Below are positions 41,977-54,092 of a DNA stretch of 64,000 nt, one piece after another; position 1 is the stretch's first letter, and the number at the start of each line of letters is the position of its first letter. The stretch lies in contig NC_083560.1 of the NCBI RefSeq assembly GCF_019925205.1, positions 147,704,526-147,768,525 on the forward strand, written 5' to 3'. Made by a program: the position numbers and the translations under genes. The notes under the pieces were generated by a model. That model made no database searches. It was not told the origin of the DNA and saw only the letters and a program-made list of their open reading frames with translations. Source of the DNA: Metopolophium dirhodum. Taxonomy: Eukaryota; Arthropoda; Insecta; Hemiptera; Aphididae.

Positions 41977-44900
41977 ATGAGTTCTCTTGCGGAAATACTA
42001 TGTTTGGCTGAAGCTGCAGGTGAACTTGATGAACCAATACCATCAAAGAGTAGAAGATACTGGGTCCATCCACTTCATAGTAGTCGAGATGATGATAACC
42101 GATTTACTGTATTTTTCAACGACATAAAAAAATATTTTGAAAAGTTTTACGATTACTATCGTATGTCAATTTTATCATTTGAAGAACTACTAGAAAAAGT
42201 GAGGCCAAAAATTACAAAAGAGATCACCCATCTACGATATCCAATAAGTGCTGAAGAAAGATTGACGGTGACATTAAGGTATGTTTTACAAGAGAGTTTA
42301 ATAAAAGGAGAATAATATAATTATTATAAACAAAATAAAGGACATAAAAATATTGACTTTTCATTCATGAAATGTTTTATTACTTTTTTTAAAATATAAA
42401 TCATGCATCATTACAGGTCGATTAAAAGTACCTTTATACACCTAGTTAAATAATATTTAATACTTAAATACTAGTTCAATTTTATAATAATTAATAACAT
42501 TGGATTGTACAAAATTATAATAATTTTATATTTAAAATATGAATATAATATTAAAACAGAACCATTACCTCATGAGTTCTTCTTCTTCTTTAAATTTTTA
42601 CGTAAATTATATAATATAAACTAATAATGAAAATAAAATACATAGTACCTACTTGGTTGATAAATGAAATATAATTCTAGTTAAAAAATAGTTATTAAAA
42701 GTTATTGAATACAAAGTGGAATATAATATTCTAAAAATGTATATCAATGTTTATTCTAAATATAATATATTATGGTTATGAATTATTGTCAGGTGGTGAA
42801 AGTTGCGAGCTTGGTGTATATTGTTGGCCTTGAATACTAGCGTGTTCTATATTAGAGTATTGGGAGTTAAGATGATTTATAGTCATTTCATTATGTGCCA
42901 ACGATGATTGCGATTGAGATGCGTATGGATATGACTGATATGAGTATGGATATTGCATACTAGAAGGTATGTTTTGAGTCACAGGGTAATATGTAGGTGT
43001 AGGGTATGGACCACCAATTGGATGACTGGGTGTAGTTTTTGGTTGAGTTAATTCTTTCAAATATTTGAGAGCATGAATTTGAAAATCTAATTTTTGATCA
43101 TTATTTAGTTTTTTCAAAAATGGAAGAAATGACAATACTAAATTTCTATCTGCATCCGAATCTTTTTCATTATTTTTTTTTAAATGTTCGATCAAACTAC
43201 TTTGAAATAGTGTTACTTTGGTTTTTTTTTGTTTAAAAGTTTGGAAATAATGTGAATCATTACGCTGTACCTCAGATACTTCAGAAATATCATTATCATC
43301 CATATCGACTGTATCGTCCGCACTATGTCTTGCATCATCTTCTACTGCTTCAAAATTACCAGTTGTTCTATAAATGAAAAATATAATAAATATAATGTTG
43401 ACATTTTTGCTCAGTCAAAAAGCTTGAAAATTGAATACAAGGGTTCTCATAAGTTTTTCGAACAATCAATAATCATCAAAAAATTTCATAAACGCATTAA
43501 CACAATTTTTTTATAGACATACTTACTTTCTTTTTTTAACTGTGACATTTAAAAAAGACAAAGTTTCAGCGTAAGCATATGGTTTTCTTTTCATTCCCTC
43601 TGATCCACTTCATACATTTTTTTTCTTCAGACAAATATTTATTGTAAGCATCACGAATATGTCTCCCATTTTTTATTCTTTAATTCATTAACTAAATAGG
43701 TATAATATAAATAATTTGTATTAATTACATTCAAATTTTGTGATAATGATGAATAGTGTTGAATATAATATTATTATGAAATTGCTATTTTTAAGTCTTG
43801 TAAGGTATTTGAATAATTGTATTTTAATACTTTTTTTGTATTTAAACACTATTCTAAATACTTAAAAGAAAATATATTCGATTATGGATTTTTAAAAATG
43901 TTTTTAGTATTAGATTCTGAACGGAGTGTTTTTTATTTTTTTATTTTTGTGTCTTAGGAGAAAATCCGGACCAGTAATAGTGCTTCAATCTTAAAAATCA
44001 AGGGTGGTTTCGGATAGCAAAGTAAATGTATATTGTACTTTGAGTGGTAGAAGTAAAAAATTTTCAGTTATTTTAAAATGTGCCGTTAAACACAAAAAAA
44101 AAAAAAAATTAGAAGAAAACGGGAATTTTTACGCAAAACCAGTTTTTGACAAAATTGAATTTTTAATTTGGCTGTTACTCAAAACCTAAAAACTGTAGAT
44201 ACTTTAAATTTTCATTAAATTGGCATTACCTATACATGGTAAAACTTTTGATTTTTCTTGAGCTATTTATGGACGGTTCAAATTTTCGATTTTTCTAAGT
44301 TTTTTTTTAAAATGTATATAAAAAAAATTTGCCTGGCCAAAAAAATTTGAAAATGTAATTCAAGAATTCTCATAAGTTTTACTTATAACCATTAAAAAAA
44401 ATAGGTCACGTAGATCACAATTTTTTTTATATAAGCGTAGAAAGTTTAAATATTTACTAAATATGATAAAAATGTTAGATATTTTGAAGTCGAACATTCA
44501 TAAAATTTTAAGTAATTATACCTAATGTTTGAAATTATGTTATAAAAAAATATTGCATTGTTTTTTTAAAAAGTGAAATTCTTATATAACATAATAAAAA
44601 CCTGAAATTGATTTGTGTAAAAACAGCATTATTTCAACGTTTATTAAACTTATTGCTAAAATACTTTTTAAATTTTAACAGATATTTATCAACGAGAATT
44701 CATTTCTCTGCCCTACATTTTGATTTTCGTATTGGCAAAACAACTATCAACCAAATCGTCGTCCGTGAAACTTGTATGATTTTATGGTCAGTGTTACAAC
44801 CTACAGAAATGCCGGAACCAAACAGAGTAAAATGGATTAAAATTTCGGAACTTTATTATAAAAAAACAAATTTTCCAAATTGTCTCGGGTCCATTGATGG

Positions 44901-45579
44901 TAAACACATAAGATGCAGAAACCCAAACAATTCTGGATCTCTTTTTTATAATTATAAGAAGTACTTTTCAATCGTACTTATGGCAGTGGTAGATGCGAAT
45001 TTAAATTTTATTTTTATCGATGTTGGATCGTACGGGCGAGAAGCTGATTCAAACGTTTTTCGAAAAAGTGTAATTGGGAAAAAGTTATATACAAATCAAC
45101 TCCAAATTCCAGATCCAGTATTGTTGCCATCAACAGGAAATAATATACAACCATTTGTATTTGTAGCCGATGAGGCATTTGGAATACACACAAATTTATT
45201 ACGACCATATCCAGGACGGGGTCTGAATAATGTTCGTAGAATATTTAATTATAGGTTATCGAGAGAAAGACGTACCGTGGAGTGTGCTTTTGGAGTATTG
45301 GCCAACAAGTGGAATGTATTGCATACGGCTATTCTAGTAGAACCCGATTTTTGTGATCACATCATAAAAGCATGTTGTGTTTTGCACAACTATGTAAGAA
45401 AGAGAGACGGATGTAATTATGATGAAAATACTGCAGATACGGCTTATATAAATAACCTGGACGATTTTGAAGGATATGGCAGGTACGTAAATCGTAATGG
45501 GATGGAAATAAGAGACAGTTTTGCGAATTATTTTATAAATGAAGGGGCTGTGCCATTTCAATATAGAACAACAATTTAA
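41977..45579 (+). CDS. Harbinger B transposase, two exons, intact DDE
   Basis: Exon 1 (41977-42278, ends TTAAG|GTATGT, phase 2) and exon 2 (44682-45579, after TTTTAACAG) join to an uninterrupted 399-residue protein. Exon 1 encodes RRYWVHPLHSSRDD, YYRMSILSFEELLEKV and ISAEERLTVTLR. Exon 2 encodes FDFRIGKTTINQIV, then the catalytic acids in SIDGKH (Asp about 173), FVADEAFG (Asp about 264) and RTVECAFG (Glu about 301). YNYKKYFSIVLMAVVDA, SRERR and CCVLHNYVR are also family-typical. This nuclease cuts element ends and integrates into TWA sites. No stop or shift was seen, so this is the most likely active copy in the window. Confidence 0.85.
43911..44600 (+). repeat. Copy of the GATTCTGAGC-family repeat inside Harbinger B intron
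   Basis: It begins GATTCTGAACGGAGTG and shares AGTAAAAAATTTTCAGT, ACGGGAATTTTTACGCAAAA and later blocks with 47087-48416 in order. It lacks the second terminus, so it is partial. It lies in the intron between transposase exons. Confidence 0.6.
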
Positions 45580-46116
45580 AACTATGAAAAATGTGTAGTT
45601 AGTATTAAATTGTGTGTAAATATTTTCTAAATATTCTGTTTTAAATAAAATATAATTGAATATTTGAATAAATATATTATTATTATTATATTATGTTAAA
45701 ACTATCGTGAGAATAAAGTGTAATATAATACAGTAATATGTTAAATTAGGTATGGATTGGTGGTTATTTATAAAAAAATATTACCAACATAATATTTAAT
45801 TTTGTAGATATAATACTGTTTATTTCTGGTCAGGTGGCACTGCTGGGAGCCTTCCTTCTCTTGTTATTATTTTTCTTTTTCACAATACTTACTTAAATTG
45901 TCACCACACTTACTCATTATACACTTATGTGTAGATTGTAAATATACTTTATTTTTAATAAAAAAAAAAATAAAAAAAAAAAGAAAGATATAATACTGTA
46001 ATATAGAATTCGTATGTATCATACCTATATATTAATTGTAATTACTATACTATTATACTATTTTACTACATTACTACTTAATTATAATTACCTTTTTCTT
46101 CTTTTTGTTCGGTTAA
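45580..46116. other. Harbinger B spacer between transposase stop and MADF exon
   Basis: AT-rich with AATAAA at about 45645 and a poly-A run at 45955-45985. Nothing else seen. Confidence 0.4.
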
Positions 46117-46460
46117 AAATTATTCCAATTTGTAGAATAAACAGCCTCCGCTACCTTCATCCAACATGCACTTTTCAAGTCCTTATCACTATATTCTTTG
46201 GAACTCATGTCCCATAGACAAGGATAGTTCTGGACTTCCGAAATTAATTTCTCCGTCGAATACATATTTATAATTTATATAAAAAAAAACTAAATATTTT
46301 ATAATTTAAATAAATTTAAATAAAAAGCTCTATCAACCGCAACCGATACTCCGTAGGTGTGGTCGGCTCTATACAAAATAATGTGTTGTGGGGTAATTTC
46401 GGAAACGCATCGGTAAAGTCAACCGCAACATGTTGCGGCTGGTTCCCGACGGTATTAAGA

Positions 46461-47086
46461 GTGTGCAATAGTAAAAGTGTTAGAGTGCTCCAGAGATGGC
46501 GTTGTGCGCCGTATCGCCGCCGTTGCGGCTGGACGTAACCACGCCCATGTCTCTGTGGCGAGATTCACGCGGCGTACTTGCAGGAGAGGCGCATTATTAT
46601 TTCACAAACAGTCTAGTTGAGCGGGTCCATACAATATTGACCATTGCGTAAATTGTCACCCGTGTATTTCTAATGTACGTACACGCCGCGCGCTCGATCC
46701 TCGCTAGACTTACTTTTTAATGAAAGATTCCTGTTAACTTAAATATGTGTATCCATACATAAATTACAACAAATTTAACAAAATAGCTTGATTTACATTT
46801 GTAATCTAAATACTTTTTAAATACACATAAAATAATAAGATTAAATACATTTTTTAGTAACCATGTTGCGTCTTTTACGTTTTAACTTTAGGTAACCTGA
46901 AGTACTTTTCGTACGATAGTTAGTACGAATATTCTCCTATACACGTATTCATTAGTTATGTTTTAAATATGAAGTTGATATTAATAAATCAGTTAATCAT
47001 AAATACATTATTGTAAAAACTTGTAGGTATGAGTTCATCAATGCATTTAATAAAGCCGTAAATATAATATATAACAAACAATTTTA
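46461..47086. other. GC-rich then AT-rich spacer, no gene
   Basis: 46490-46700 is GC-rich (GCCGTATCGCCGCCGTTGCG, CGCGGCGTACTTGCAGG, ACACGCCGCGCGC) without a credible frame. The rest to 47086 is AT-rich. Confidence 0.4.
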
Positions 47087-48416
47087 GATTCTGAGCGAAG
47101 CGATGAATGTATTGATTCTACAATGATGTGTGTTTTTTTTTTTTATTTTTGCGTCTGTCATCACCTTTTAGGACAGTAAAAGTGCTTGGATTTTCTTCAA
47201 TAGTAACTTTTCTGATAGGAAAGTGAATCTAGTTGGTACTTTGGGGGGTCAAAAGTAAAAATTTCCCAGTAGTTTTCACAAGCGACGTGAAAAACAAAAG
47301 AAAAATTAAGGAAAAAACGGGAATTTTTACGCAAAATCTGTTTTCGAGAAAATCGATTTTGGTTTTTGGTGTAACTCTAAAACAAATGACCGTAGGGACA
47401 TGAAATTTTGACTGAATGTTTATATTAGCATTTTATATACACCATGAAAATTTGAAAATATTTTGACTCTTTTTGAGCTGTTTACGGCCATTGTCAGTTT
47501 TCAATTTTTTTAGTTTTTTTTTCTATAAATATCAATAAAATTTTATCTGTTGAGTAAAAAAGCTTGAAAATTTAATAGAAGGCTCCTAGTTTATTGTTTC
47601 AAAGGCAGATGAAAAAAATTAAAAATCCTTAGTCACAGTTTTTAATTATAAGCATTTAAAGTTCAAATTTTGACAAAATACGGAAAAATCACGAAAAATA
47701 GCAAATTATTTTGATGAGAATTCATAAAAATTTTTCTTTTTAAATCTAAGATTTGAAAATGTAATATAAGATTACTCATAAGTTTGTCTACCTTTATCAA
47801 AAAAAAAATGTCTAGAAGAAACTTAAATTAAATTTTTATGAGCGTCTGAAATTTATATTTTTACAACATTTGATATTTACTCGATTTCTCATGTAACAAT
47901 TTTCTTATTTTATTGTAATTAAAAAACGAATGACTGTAGATACTTGAAAATTTCACTAAATGTTTATATTAGCATTTTCTATACACCATAAAATGTTGAA
48001 AATATTTTGACTCATTTTGAGCTGTTTACGGACATTGTCAGTTTTCAATTTCTTTAGTTTTTTTTTCTATAAATATCAATAAATTTTTATTTGTTGGGTA
48101 AAAAAGCGTGAAAATTTAATATTAGACTCCTGATATATCGTTTTAAAAGCAGTTGAAAAATATTAAAAATACATATGCACAATTTTTTTTTATAAGCATT
48201 TAAAGTTCAAATTTTGACAACATTTATCAAATTTATAATTTATTAATTATTTTGTGGTTAAAAATTTATAAAATGTTTAACTTTTATGGCTAAGGATTGA
48301 AAATTTAAAACAAGGCTCCACGTTAATAGGTTATATATAAATTACTTTATTCACAATAATATCATCAAATATACTTGGTAATATCATAGGGTGACTGACC
48401 GTTTTCGCTCAGAATC
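47087..48416. mobile_element. Non-autonomous DNA element with GATTCTGAGCGAA terminal inverted repeats
   Basis: The left end GATTCTGAGCGAA (47087) is exactly complemented by TTCGCTCAGAATC (48404-48416). Inside, a unit of about 530 bp is repeated (TTTCAATTT...TTTAGTTTTTTTTCTATAAAT at about 47500 and 48040). No coding frame. Fragments occur at 14270, 43911 and 54820. It behaves like a MITE or internally deleted element; its autonomous parent is not visible here. Confidence 0.65.
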
Positions 48417-49432
48417 GTTTTTCTTATACAATGATATTATATCATTGAATTCAAATTTAACACCATCCATTACAGTGACCCACTTGTAACCTACTGTACA
48501 GCAGAGCGACATCCACTTATCCACCTTTTTTATAATGTATATTGTTCTTTTTAATATAGATAATTTATTATTTCTGTTTTTTATTCTTTATATTGTCAAG
48601 TATATGAGCCGGTTCTTTAATATCGGTAATCAAAAGTCTCTTTCCATACTGCGGGTTTACAATTTCCGGTAGTAAACATTCTTTGTAGAAACTGTAAAAA
48701 TTTAATGAAATAATAATATTTAAGATTTATATAGATATAATATAATATAACATAAGATATAATACAAAATATAATATAATTGTTTTTGGTTAATAATATA
48801 ATGTACAAATAAACAACAATACAATACACATAGGTGTAACGTGTGTACCTATTGTATATTAATTGTATTTTTATTTATTTGTACATTATATTATTAACCA
48901 AAAACATTTATATTATATTTTGTCAAACAGAAACACTGATACTTGATAGTATTTACAAAATGTTATTATACTTGTTAGCATATCATTATAATATTATAGT
49001 TTTTTACTATTGTCATACAGTATACACTTATACTTACACCTCAAGTTTGCTAACCATTTTATTCGACCAAAATGATTCATCGTATTCAATAATTTGAACT
49101 TTAAACCAATTTTCGGTATACACAACAAAATAACAAAATTGTCTTTTTGAGACGTGCATTTGGCCTTGAATCTGATAGTAGTAATTATGCTCTTTTTTCA
49201 GTTCTATTTCATTTTTATTTTGAATACGGCAAAATGTTATCTAACAATTTTTATTTAAGTTATTGTAGTTTTTTTAAAATTGACAGTTAAAAGTGTATTA
49301 TTAGTGTATTATTTATATTAATTGAAAATTACATATTGTTTTTTGCCAATAATTTTTTTTTAATTTTCAAAATAATAATTTTTCGAAAATGTTTATGCAA
49401 GTTAGTCCCTTTATACTATATCTAAAAAGTTA
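48417..49432. other. AT-rich stretch with a small inverted repeat
   Basis: ATAATATAATGTACAAATAA (about 48792) is complemented at about 48873-48893 (TTATTTGTACATTATATTAT), giving a local hairpin with a spacer of about 60 bp. CTACTGTACAGCAGAGCGAC at 48493 recurs inverted at about 58184. No gene supported. Confidence 0.45.
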
Positions 49433-50610
49433 AAAACCGTGTTAATTTACCATGTGATATTGGACGATTGGAATACGATATCAAAAATCGGATTTCTTAC
49501 GATTGTTAAAAAAGTTCTCGTCAACAATTTTTATAATAGGTAGTTTTGTTGTGAACCGCTTCAATAAGCCGTCTTACATGAAGAACAAAAGTATAGTTTT
49601 TATTTGTATAAAATTCTAATACGAAGAGGGCGCACTATAGAAGACAAAATATATGGTATAAAAACATGGTTTCGTAATTCCAGTAATACGGCTTATTGAA
49701 GCGGTTTACAGCAAAACTACCTATTACAAAAATTGTAGAGAAGAACTTTTTTAACAATCGTAAGAAACCCGAATTTCGATATTTTTATAAATTAGTTGAA
49801 TAATTAATCGATAAAAAGTTAAAAACCGTGTTAATTTACCATGTGATATTGGACGATTGGAATACGATATCAAAAATCGGATTTCTTACGATTGTTAAAA
49901 AAGTTCTCGTCAACAATTTTTATAATAGGTAGTTTTGTTGTAAACCGCTTCAATAAGCCGTATTACTGGAATTACGAAACCATGTTTTTATGCCATATAT
50001 TTTGTCTTCTATAGTGCGCCCTCTTCGTATTAGAATATAATATAATAATCATTTTCTTATCTGGGTTATTTATAAACTATGTACGGGCGCACGGCTGCGA
50101 TAGAAAACCCGTTTTGACCTATGGTGCGGTACTGCTGTTATCGCGCGCGGGGTGGTGGTATAAACACCTAGTATCGAGCGCTGCCGCTGCCTATAATGGG
50201 CGCAGCACATGACGAGCGTAAATAAATTTTTTTTTTACCGAAAAACATGGTTTTGTAATTCCAAGAATACGTCTTATTGAAGCGTTTTACAGTATAAACA
50301 CCTATAACAAAAATTGTAGAGGAGAATTTTTTTCTAGAAACGTAAGAAGCCCGATTTTTGATATCTTGTTCCAATCGTCCAATATCGCATGGTAAATTAA
50401 CACGTTTTTTTAAACTTTTTATCAATTAATTATTTTACTAATTAATAAGAATATCGAAAATCGGGCTTCTTACGTTTCTAGAAAAAATTCTCCTCTACAA
50501 TTTTTGTAATAGGTATTTATACTGTAAAGCGCTTCAATAAGCCGTATTCCTGGAATTACGAAACAATGTTTTTATGCCATATTTTGTCTACTAGTGCGCC
50601 CTCTTAAATC
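49433..50610. repeat. Nested fold-back palindromes (MITE-like)
   Basis: One near-perfect palindrome has arms of about 160 bp (about 49611-49785 and 49868-50036) bounded by GAAGAGGGCGCACTATAG and its complement. A second, more diverged palindrome has arms at about 50245-50355 and 50458-50570, ending GTGCGCCCTCTT. A further direct copy of one arm lies at 49433-49600. Shared blocks are GTTAATTTACCATGTGATAT, GGACGATTGGAATACG and CGCTTCAATAAGCCGT. A GC-rich patch at 50080-50215 separates the two. Confidence 0.75.
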
Positions 50611-50611
50611 G

Positions 50612-50732
50612 GTTCGCCGAATCGGTTAGTCTGGCCCGATAGCGCGGTTTGTATGTTTATTATAGATGTTGCGGTCGTCTACCGATCGGTTGCGTATTAT
50701 CGGCAGCCGACAAAACGCATAGTGTGATCCGG
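50612..50732 (-). repeat. Right arm of the 121-bp inverted repeat
   Basis: Reverse complement of 41325-41445, from GTTCGCCGAATCGGTTAGTC to CGCATAGTGTGATCCGG. The inner edge abuts the fold-back block. Confidence 0.8.
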
Positions 50733-51009
50733 CACTAATACAAATTACTGCATGGCGATCACCGCTCGTATAATCACTATCACAACGATATTTTTAATCT
50801 CACATGTTTATCTCGAACGAGCAATGGGTATACGGCGATACGGCGGAATTGCCAGAATTATTTTCGTCATTTTCATTATCTATATTATGAAAAATATAAA
50901 TTACGTTATAGTATGGTGTTATATTATGTTTATTTTTGTATAAGTATTGTAACCTATCGTTTCGCCAGATTTTGTATGTTCATATGTTTATTGTCGATAC
51001 AAACATTAC

Positions 51010-52312
51010 TTTGCCATAGACGATACTAATCAAAAACCAGTTGTAAAAGTTCTTGCACAACAAAGTTTAGCATTTCGGGGATCATCAGATAAACTCTATG
51101 AACATAATAATGGACATTTTTTAAAAATTATTGAATTATTGGCAAAATATGACTCGATTATGTCTGAACATATAAGACGAACTTTAAATAATCAAAATAA
51201 CGCTCATTTTCTGGGGAAAAATATACAAAATGAAATTATATATTTAATATCAAATTGTATGGAAATCAAAGATACTAAAAATGATAAAAGAAGCCAAATA
51301 TTACAGCATAATTTTGGACTGCACTCCTGATGTTAGCCACACTGAACAAATGACCTTAATAGTTCGTTCTGTGTTAATCGATTTGAAAAATAAAGAATCA
51401 AATGTTAACATTCATGAACATTTTCCGGGGTTTATACCAGTTGAAAGTAGTACAGGGATGAGCTTAAGTGATATTCTTATTCAACGGTTACGTGATTTAG
51501 ATATACTTATTCAAAATTTGCGAAGTCAAGGATACGATAACGGGGCTAACATGAAAGGTAAACACTCTGGAGTACAGCGACGAATTAGAAACATTAACCC
51601 TCGAGCTTTTTTTATTCCCTGCAGTGCTCATTCATTAAACCTTGTAATAAACGATGCAGTCAAATTATCAAGAGATGCAATATCATTTTTTGACACGATT
51701 CAGAAAGTGTATGTATTTTTTTCAGCTTTTACTACTCGTTGGCAGGTTCTCTTAAAATATATTACAAATCTCACATTGAAGCCATTGAGTGAAACAAGAT
51801 GGGAGAGTAGAATTGACGCCCTTAAGCCTTTTCGACATTACATAGGTGATATATATGATTCTTTATTTGATATAGTTGATAACAATAATTCGGATGCAAT
51901 GACCAAATATGAAGCAGAATGCCTATGTAAGCATATCAAAAATTTTAAATTCCTTTTTTCTATTGTTTTCTGGTATGATTTGCTTAACCAAATTAACCCA
52001 GTTAGTAAGCTTATGCAAAAAATAAATTTTGACATAAGTGCCGCATTAAAATTATTGGAAAGATTATTAATGTACTTTCCAAATTTAAGATATCATAACG
52101 ATGAAGCATTTGAAAAGTGTATACTTGAGGCAACAGAACTAGCAAAAGAAATAGATGTTGAACCTGTTATTCAACATTCTCAGGGTAGAATTCTAGCACT
52201 ACGTGTTGTTGTCGTTAACTTGTCGTTTTATGTTGTAGGAGATGTACCTAATGCTGAAAAAAAATATAATATGGTACTAGTAAAAAATCAAAAATCAAAT
52301 TGGTTTTATTAA
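51010..52312 (+). pseudogene. hAT-type transposase fragment (DUF4371/ZMYM group)
   Basis: 51010-51290 reads AQQSLAFRGS, NGHFLKIIELLAKYDSIM and NEIIYLISNCMEI. A one-base shift then leads to 51281-52312 with EAKYYSIILDCTPDVSHTEQ (first acidic region), SQGYDNGANMKGKHSGVQ, CSAHSLNLVINDA and LSETRWESRIDALKP. The C-terminal dimerisation region is lost; the last 50 or so residues diverge and the frame ends early. The N-terminal TTF finger is also missing. It is an inactive internal piece of a ZMYM1-like element. Confidence 0.8.
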
Positions 52313-52708
52313 ATCAAATAATGTGTGTAATGATTTATTGAAAAAATTATAAAAATGAACTGTCAATTTAATTTAATACATTCTCTGTTTAAAATAAAAA
52401 AATAAAAAAAAAAACTTAAATTATTGAAAATTGGTAGCACTTTTACCATATAGATATAATAATTTAATATAATATTATATTATTTAATTATTATAATTAT
52501 TATTTTATATAATATGTATTAAGACAGTTAGGTATTTTTTAAATTTACTTTTGTGGGTTGATATTTGAATAAAACACAGTTTGATTTTCTTGATTCATAT
52601 CTAATGGTAGTTTCAGAGTAACTTCTGTGTTTAAAATTGCAGTTGAATAATTTGCGTGAATTGGATATGAGGATGATGGTGGTGTCGATAATAGGTTTTG
52701 ATACAAAC

Positions 52709-54092
52709 TGTGCGGGCCGGGAGCCTATGACGATAATACGCGCACCCCGGACACCTTATAATCGCTCACCACTAACACCTAGGTCTTAAATATGCGAGCA
52801 CTAGCTGGGTGTGTAATGGTGTAATAGTTCGAACAGCAGTGGTCGGGATCGCCGGGCAAATACTGTCGAACTACGTAATGCGTGTAGTGTAATTATGTGT
52901 ATTATCTGTGTGTTAAGTGTGTATATATGTGGGTGTGTTTATAATAATTAATAATAAGGAAAAATGGTAACACAGTTGCTGGTATAAATGAGTTGCTGTA
53001 TAATACAATAATAATAATAAATAACAAATAATAAATAAGGCAATAAATCACAGCAACACAATAATGGTGTAAAAAAATATAATATAATGAATCGCAGCCC
53101 TTATGGCTAAACGAGATACATGTATGCTATTATGGCCATTCTCACCCAAAACAGAATAAATTATATAAATTAGCCCTTCTGGCTCAACAGAGTTAAGGTT
53201 TAATATTATGTGCAGCTATGTGAGCTGTAGGTATATAAATTCGTTAAATAATATTACAATAATATGTAGTCCTTATGACAAATCAGAATAATGATAAATT
53301 AATAATACTATGCGGCCCTTCTGGTACAACAAATAATAATTATAATACGAAATGGGTAATAGTAAAAATAATAATAGTAATAAGAATAACTCACAATTTG
53401 TGGAGCGCAGACTGGCCAGCTGGTCTCATACTTCTGCTATAACAATAATGTATAAAAAAAAGACAACACTGGCGATACGCACCGGGTAATGATAATAATA
53501 ATAATAATAATATAACAAGAATTTTATATAATAATTCGTGGCGATTCGCGCCCACGATACAATACTATTTACTATTAAATAGCCGGCGATTCGCGCACAC
53601 TCAATATATTATAATAATATGGCAATTTGCGCCGCGGAACTTAAAGTAAATTGAATTACAATATGTATAATAAATGGCCCTTATGGCGCACAATAATAAG
53701 ATTATAATTAAATACTTGGCTATTCGAGCCTGCAACAAAAATCTGTAAATAACAATACTTTACCGTTTTAGTATAAAAAATATTATAATATTGCGGTACA
53801 AAAATGCATGCGTGGATACTGCTGCGAGAACGTTCGGTACGAGACAAAAATCGCGGCGGCCGTGTTAAATAATATTCGCGGAGCCTATTCGGCGAAGTGC
53901 AATAACGCGGTGATAATAAAAATAATTATGTATAATAATACTGTAGGTACAATTACATAATAATTCACTGGACACGTTTGAATAATATATACAAAAATAA
54001 AACAATGATTACAGCGGTGATTGTGTGTGTGTGTGTGACCAGCTGTTCCCCCGTGGCCGATATCTTATTTCTGTTAAGTTGCGGCGGCAACA
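52709..54092. mobile_element. 1,384-bp solo LTR (family C), TSD CAAAC
   Basis: Ends are TGTGCGGGCCGGGAG and GCGGCGGCAACA, with CAAAC at 52704-52708 and 54093-54097. A 5-bp duplication and TG...CA ends fit gypsy or BEL/Pao LTRs. The interior has about five degenerate GCCCTTATGGC/GCCCTTCTGGC motifs (53096-53680) and about five GGCGATTCGCGCC-like motifs (53460-53720), plus AATAATA runs. Orientation could not be fixed. Confidence 0.75.

Larger units (their letters stand above)
42776..46265 (-). pseudogene. MADF/BESS gene of Harbinger B, antisense and interleaved
   Basis: The first exon starts at ATG 46265 (MYSTEKLISEVQNYPCLWDM, a MADF start). It has no clear donor: it reads to TAA after NWNNF, and AAG|GTAGCG is a possible site. 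A second block at about 43660-43530 encodes NGRHIRDAYNKYLSEEKK and, after a shift in an A-run, SGSEGMKRKPYAYAETLSFL, ending AAAG|TAAGT. The last exon (43367-42776, after TTTATAG) is clean: acidic start, LVLSFLPFLKKLNNDQKLDF, which is a BESS motif, then a Tyr/Gln/Ser/Pro-rich tail ending PPDNNS. It is the accessory DNA-binding partner of the transposase, whose two exons flank and sit inside this gene's introns. Confidence 0.65.
41497..46460 (+). mobile_element. PIF/Harbinger element B
   Basis: It contains the four interleaved exon blocks of this group. The left end is likely the CCGGAACACACTATGCG sequence at 41497. The right end is likely near 46460, where GACGGTATTAAGAGTGTG mirrors CACACT...GTCGG in degenerate form. 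The boundaries are less certain than those of element A, and I did not find a clear 3-bp TSD. An alternative is that the 121-bp arms at 41325 and 50612 are the true ends of a larger element. Confidence 0.6.

Noticed and set aside
51139..51330. Separate small gene upstream of the hAT fragment
   Set aside because: It is the N-terminal continuation of the hAT protein, split off by a one-base shift.
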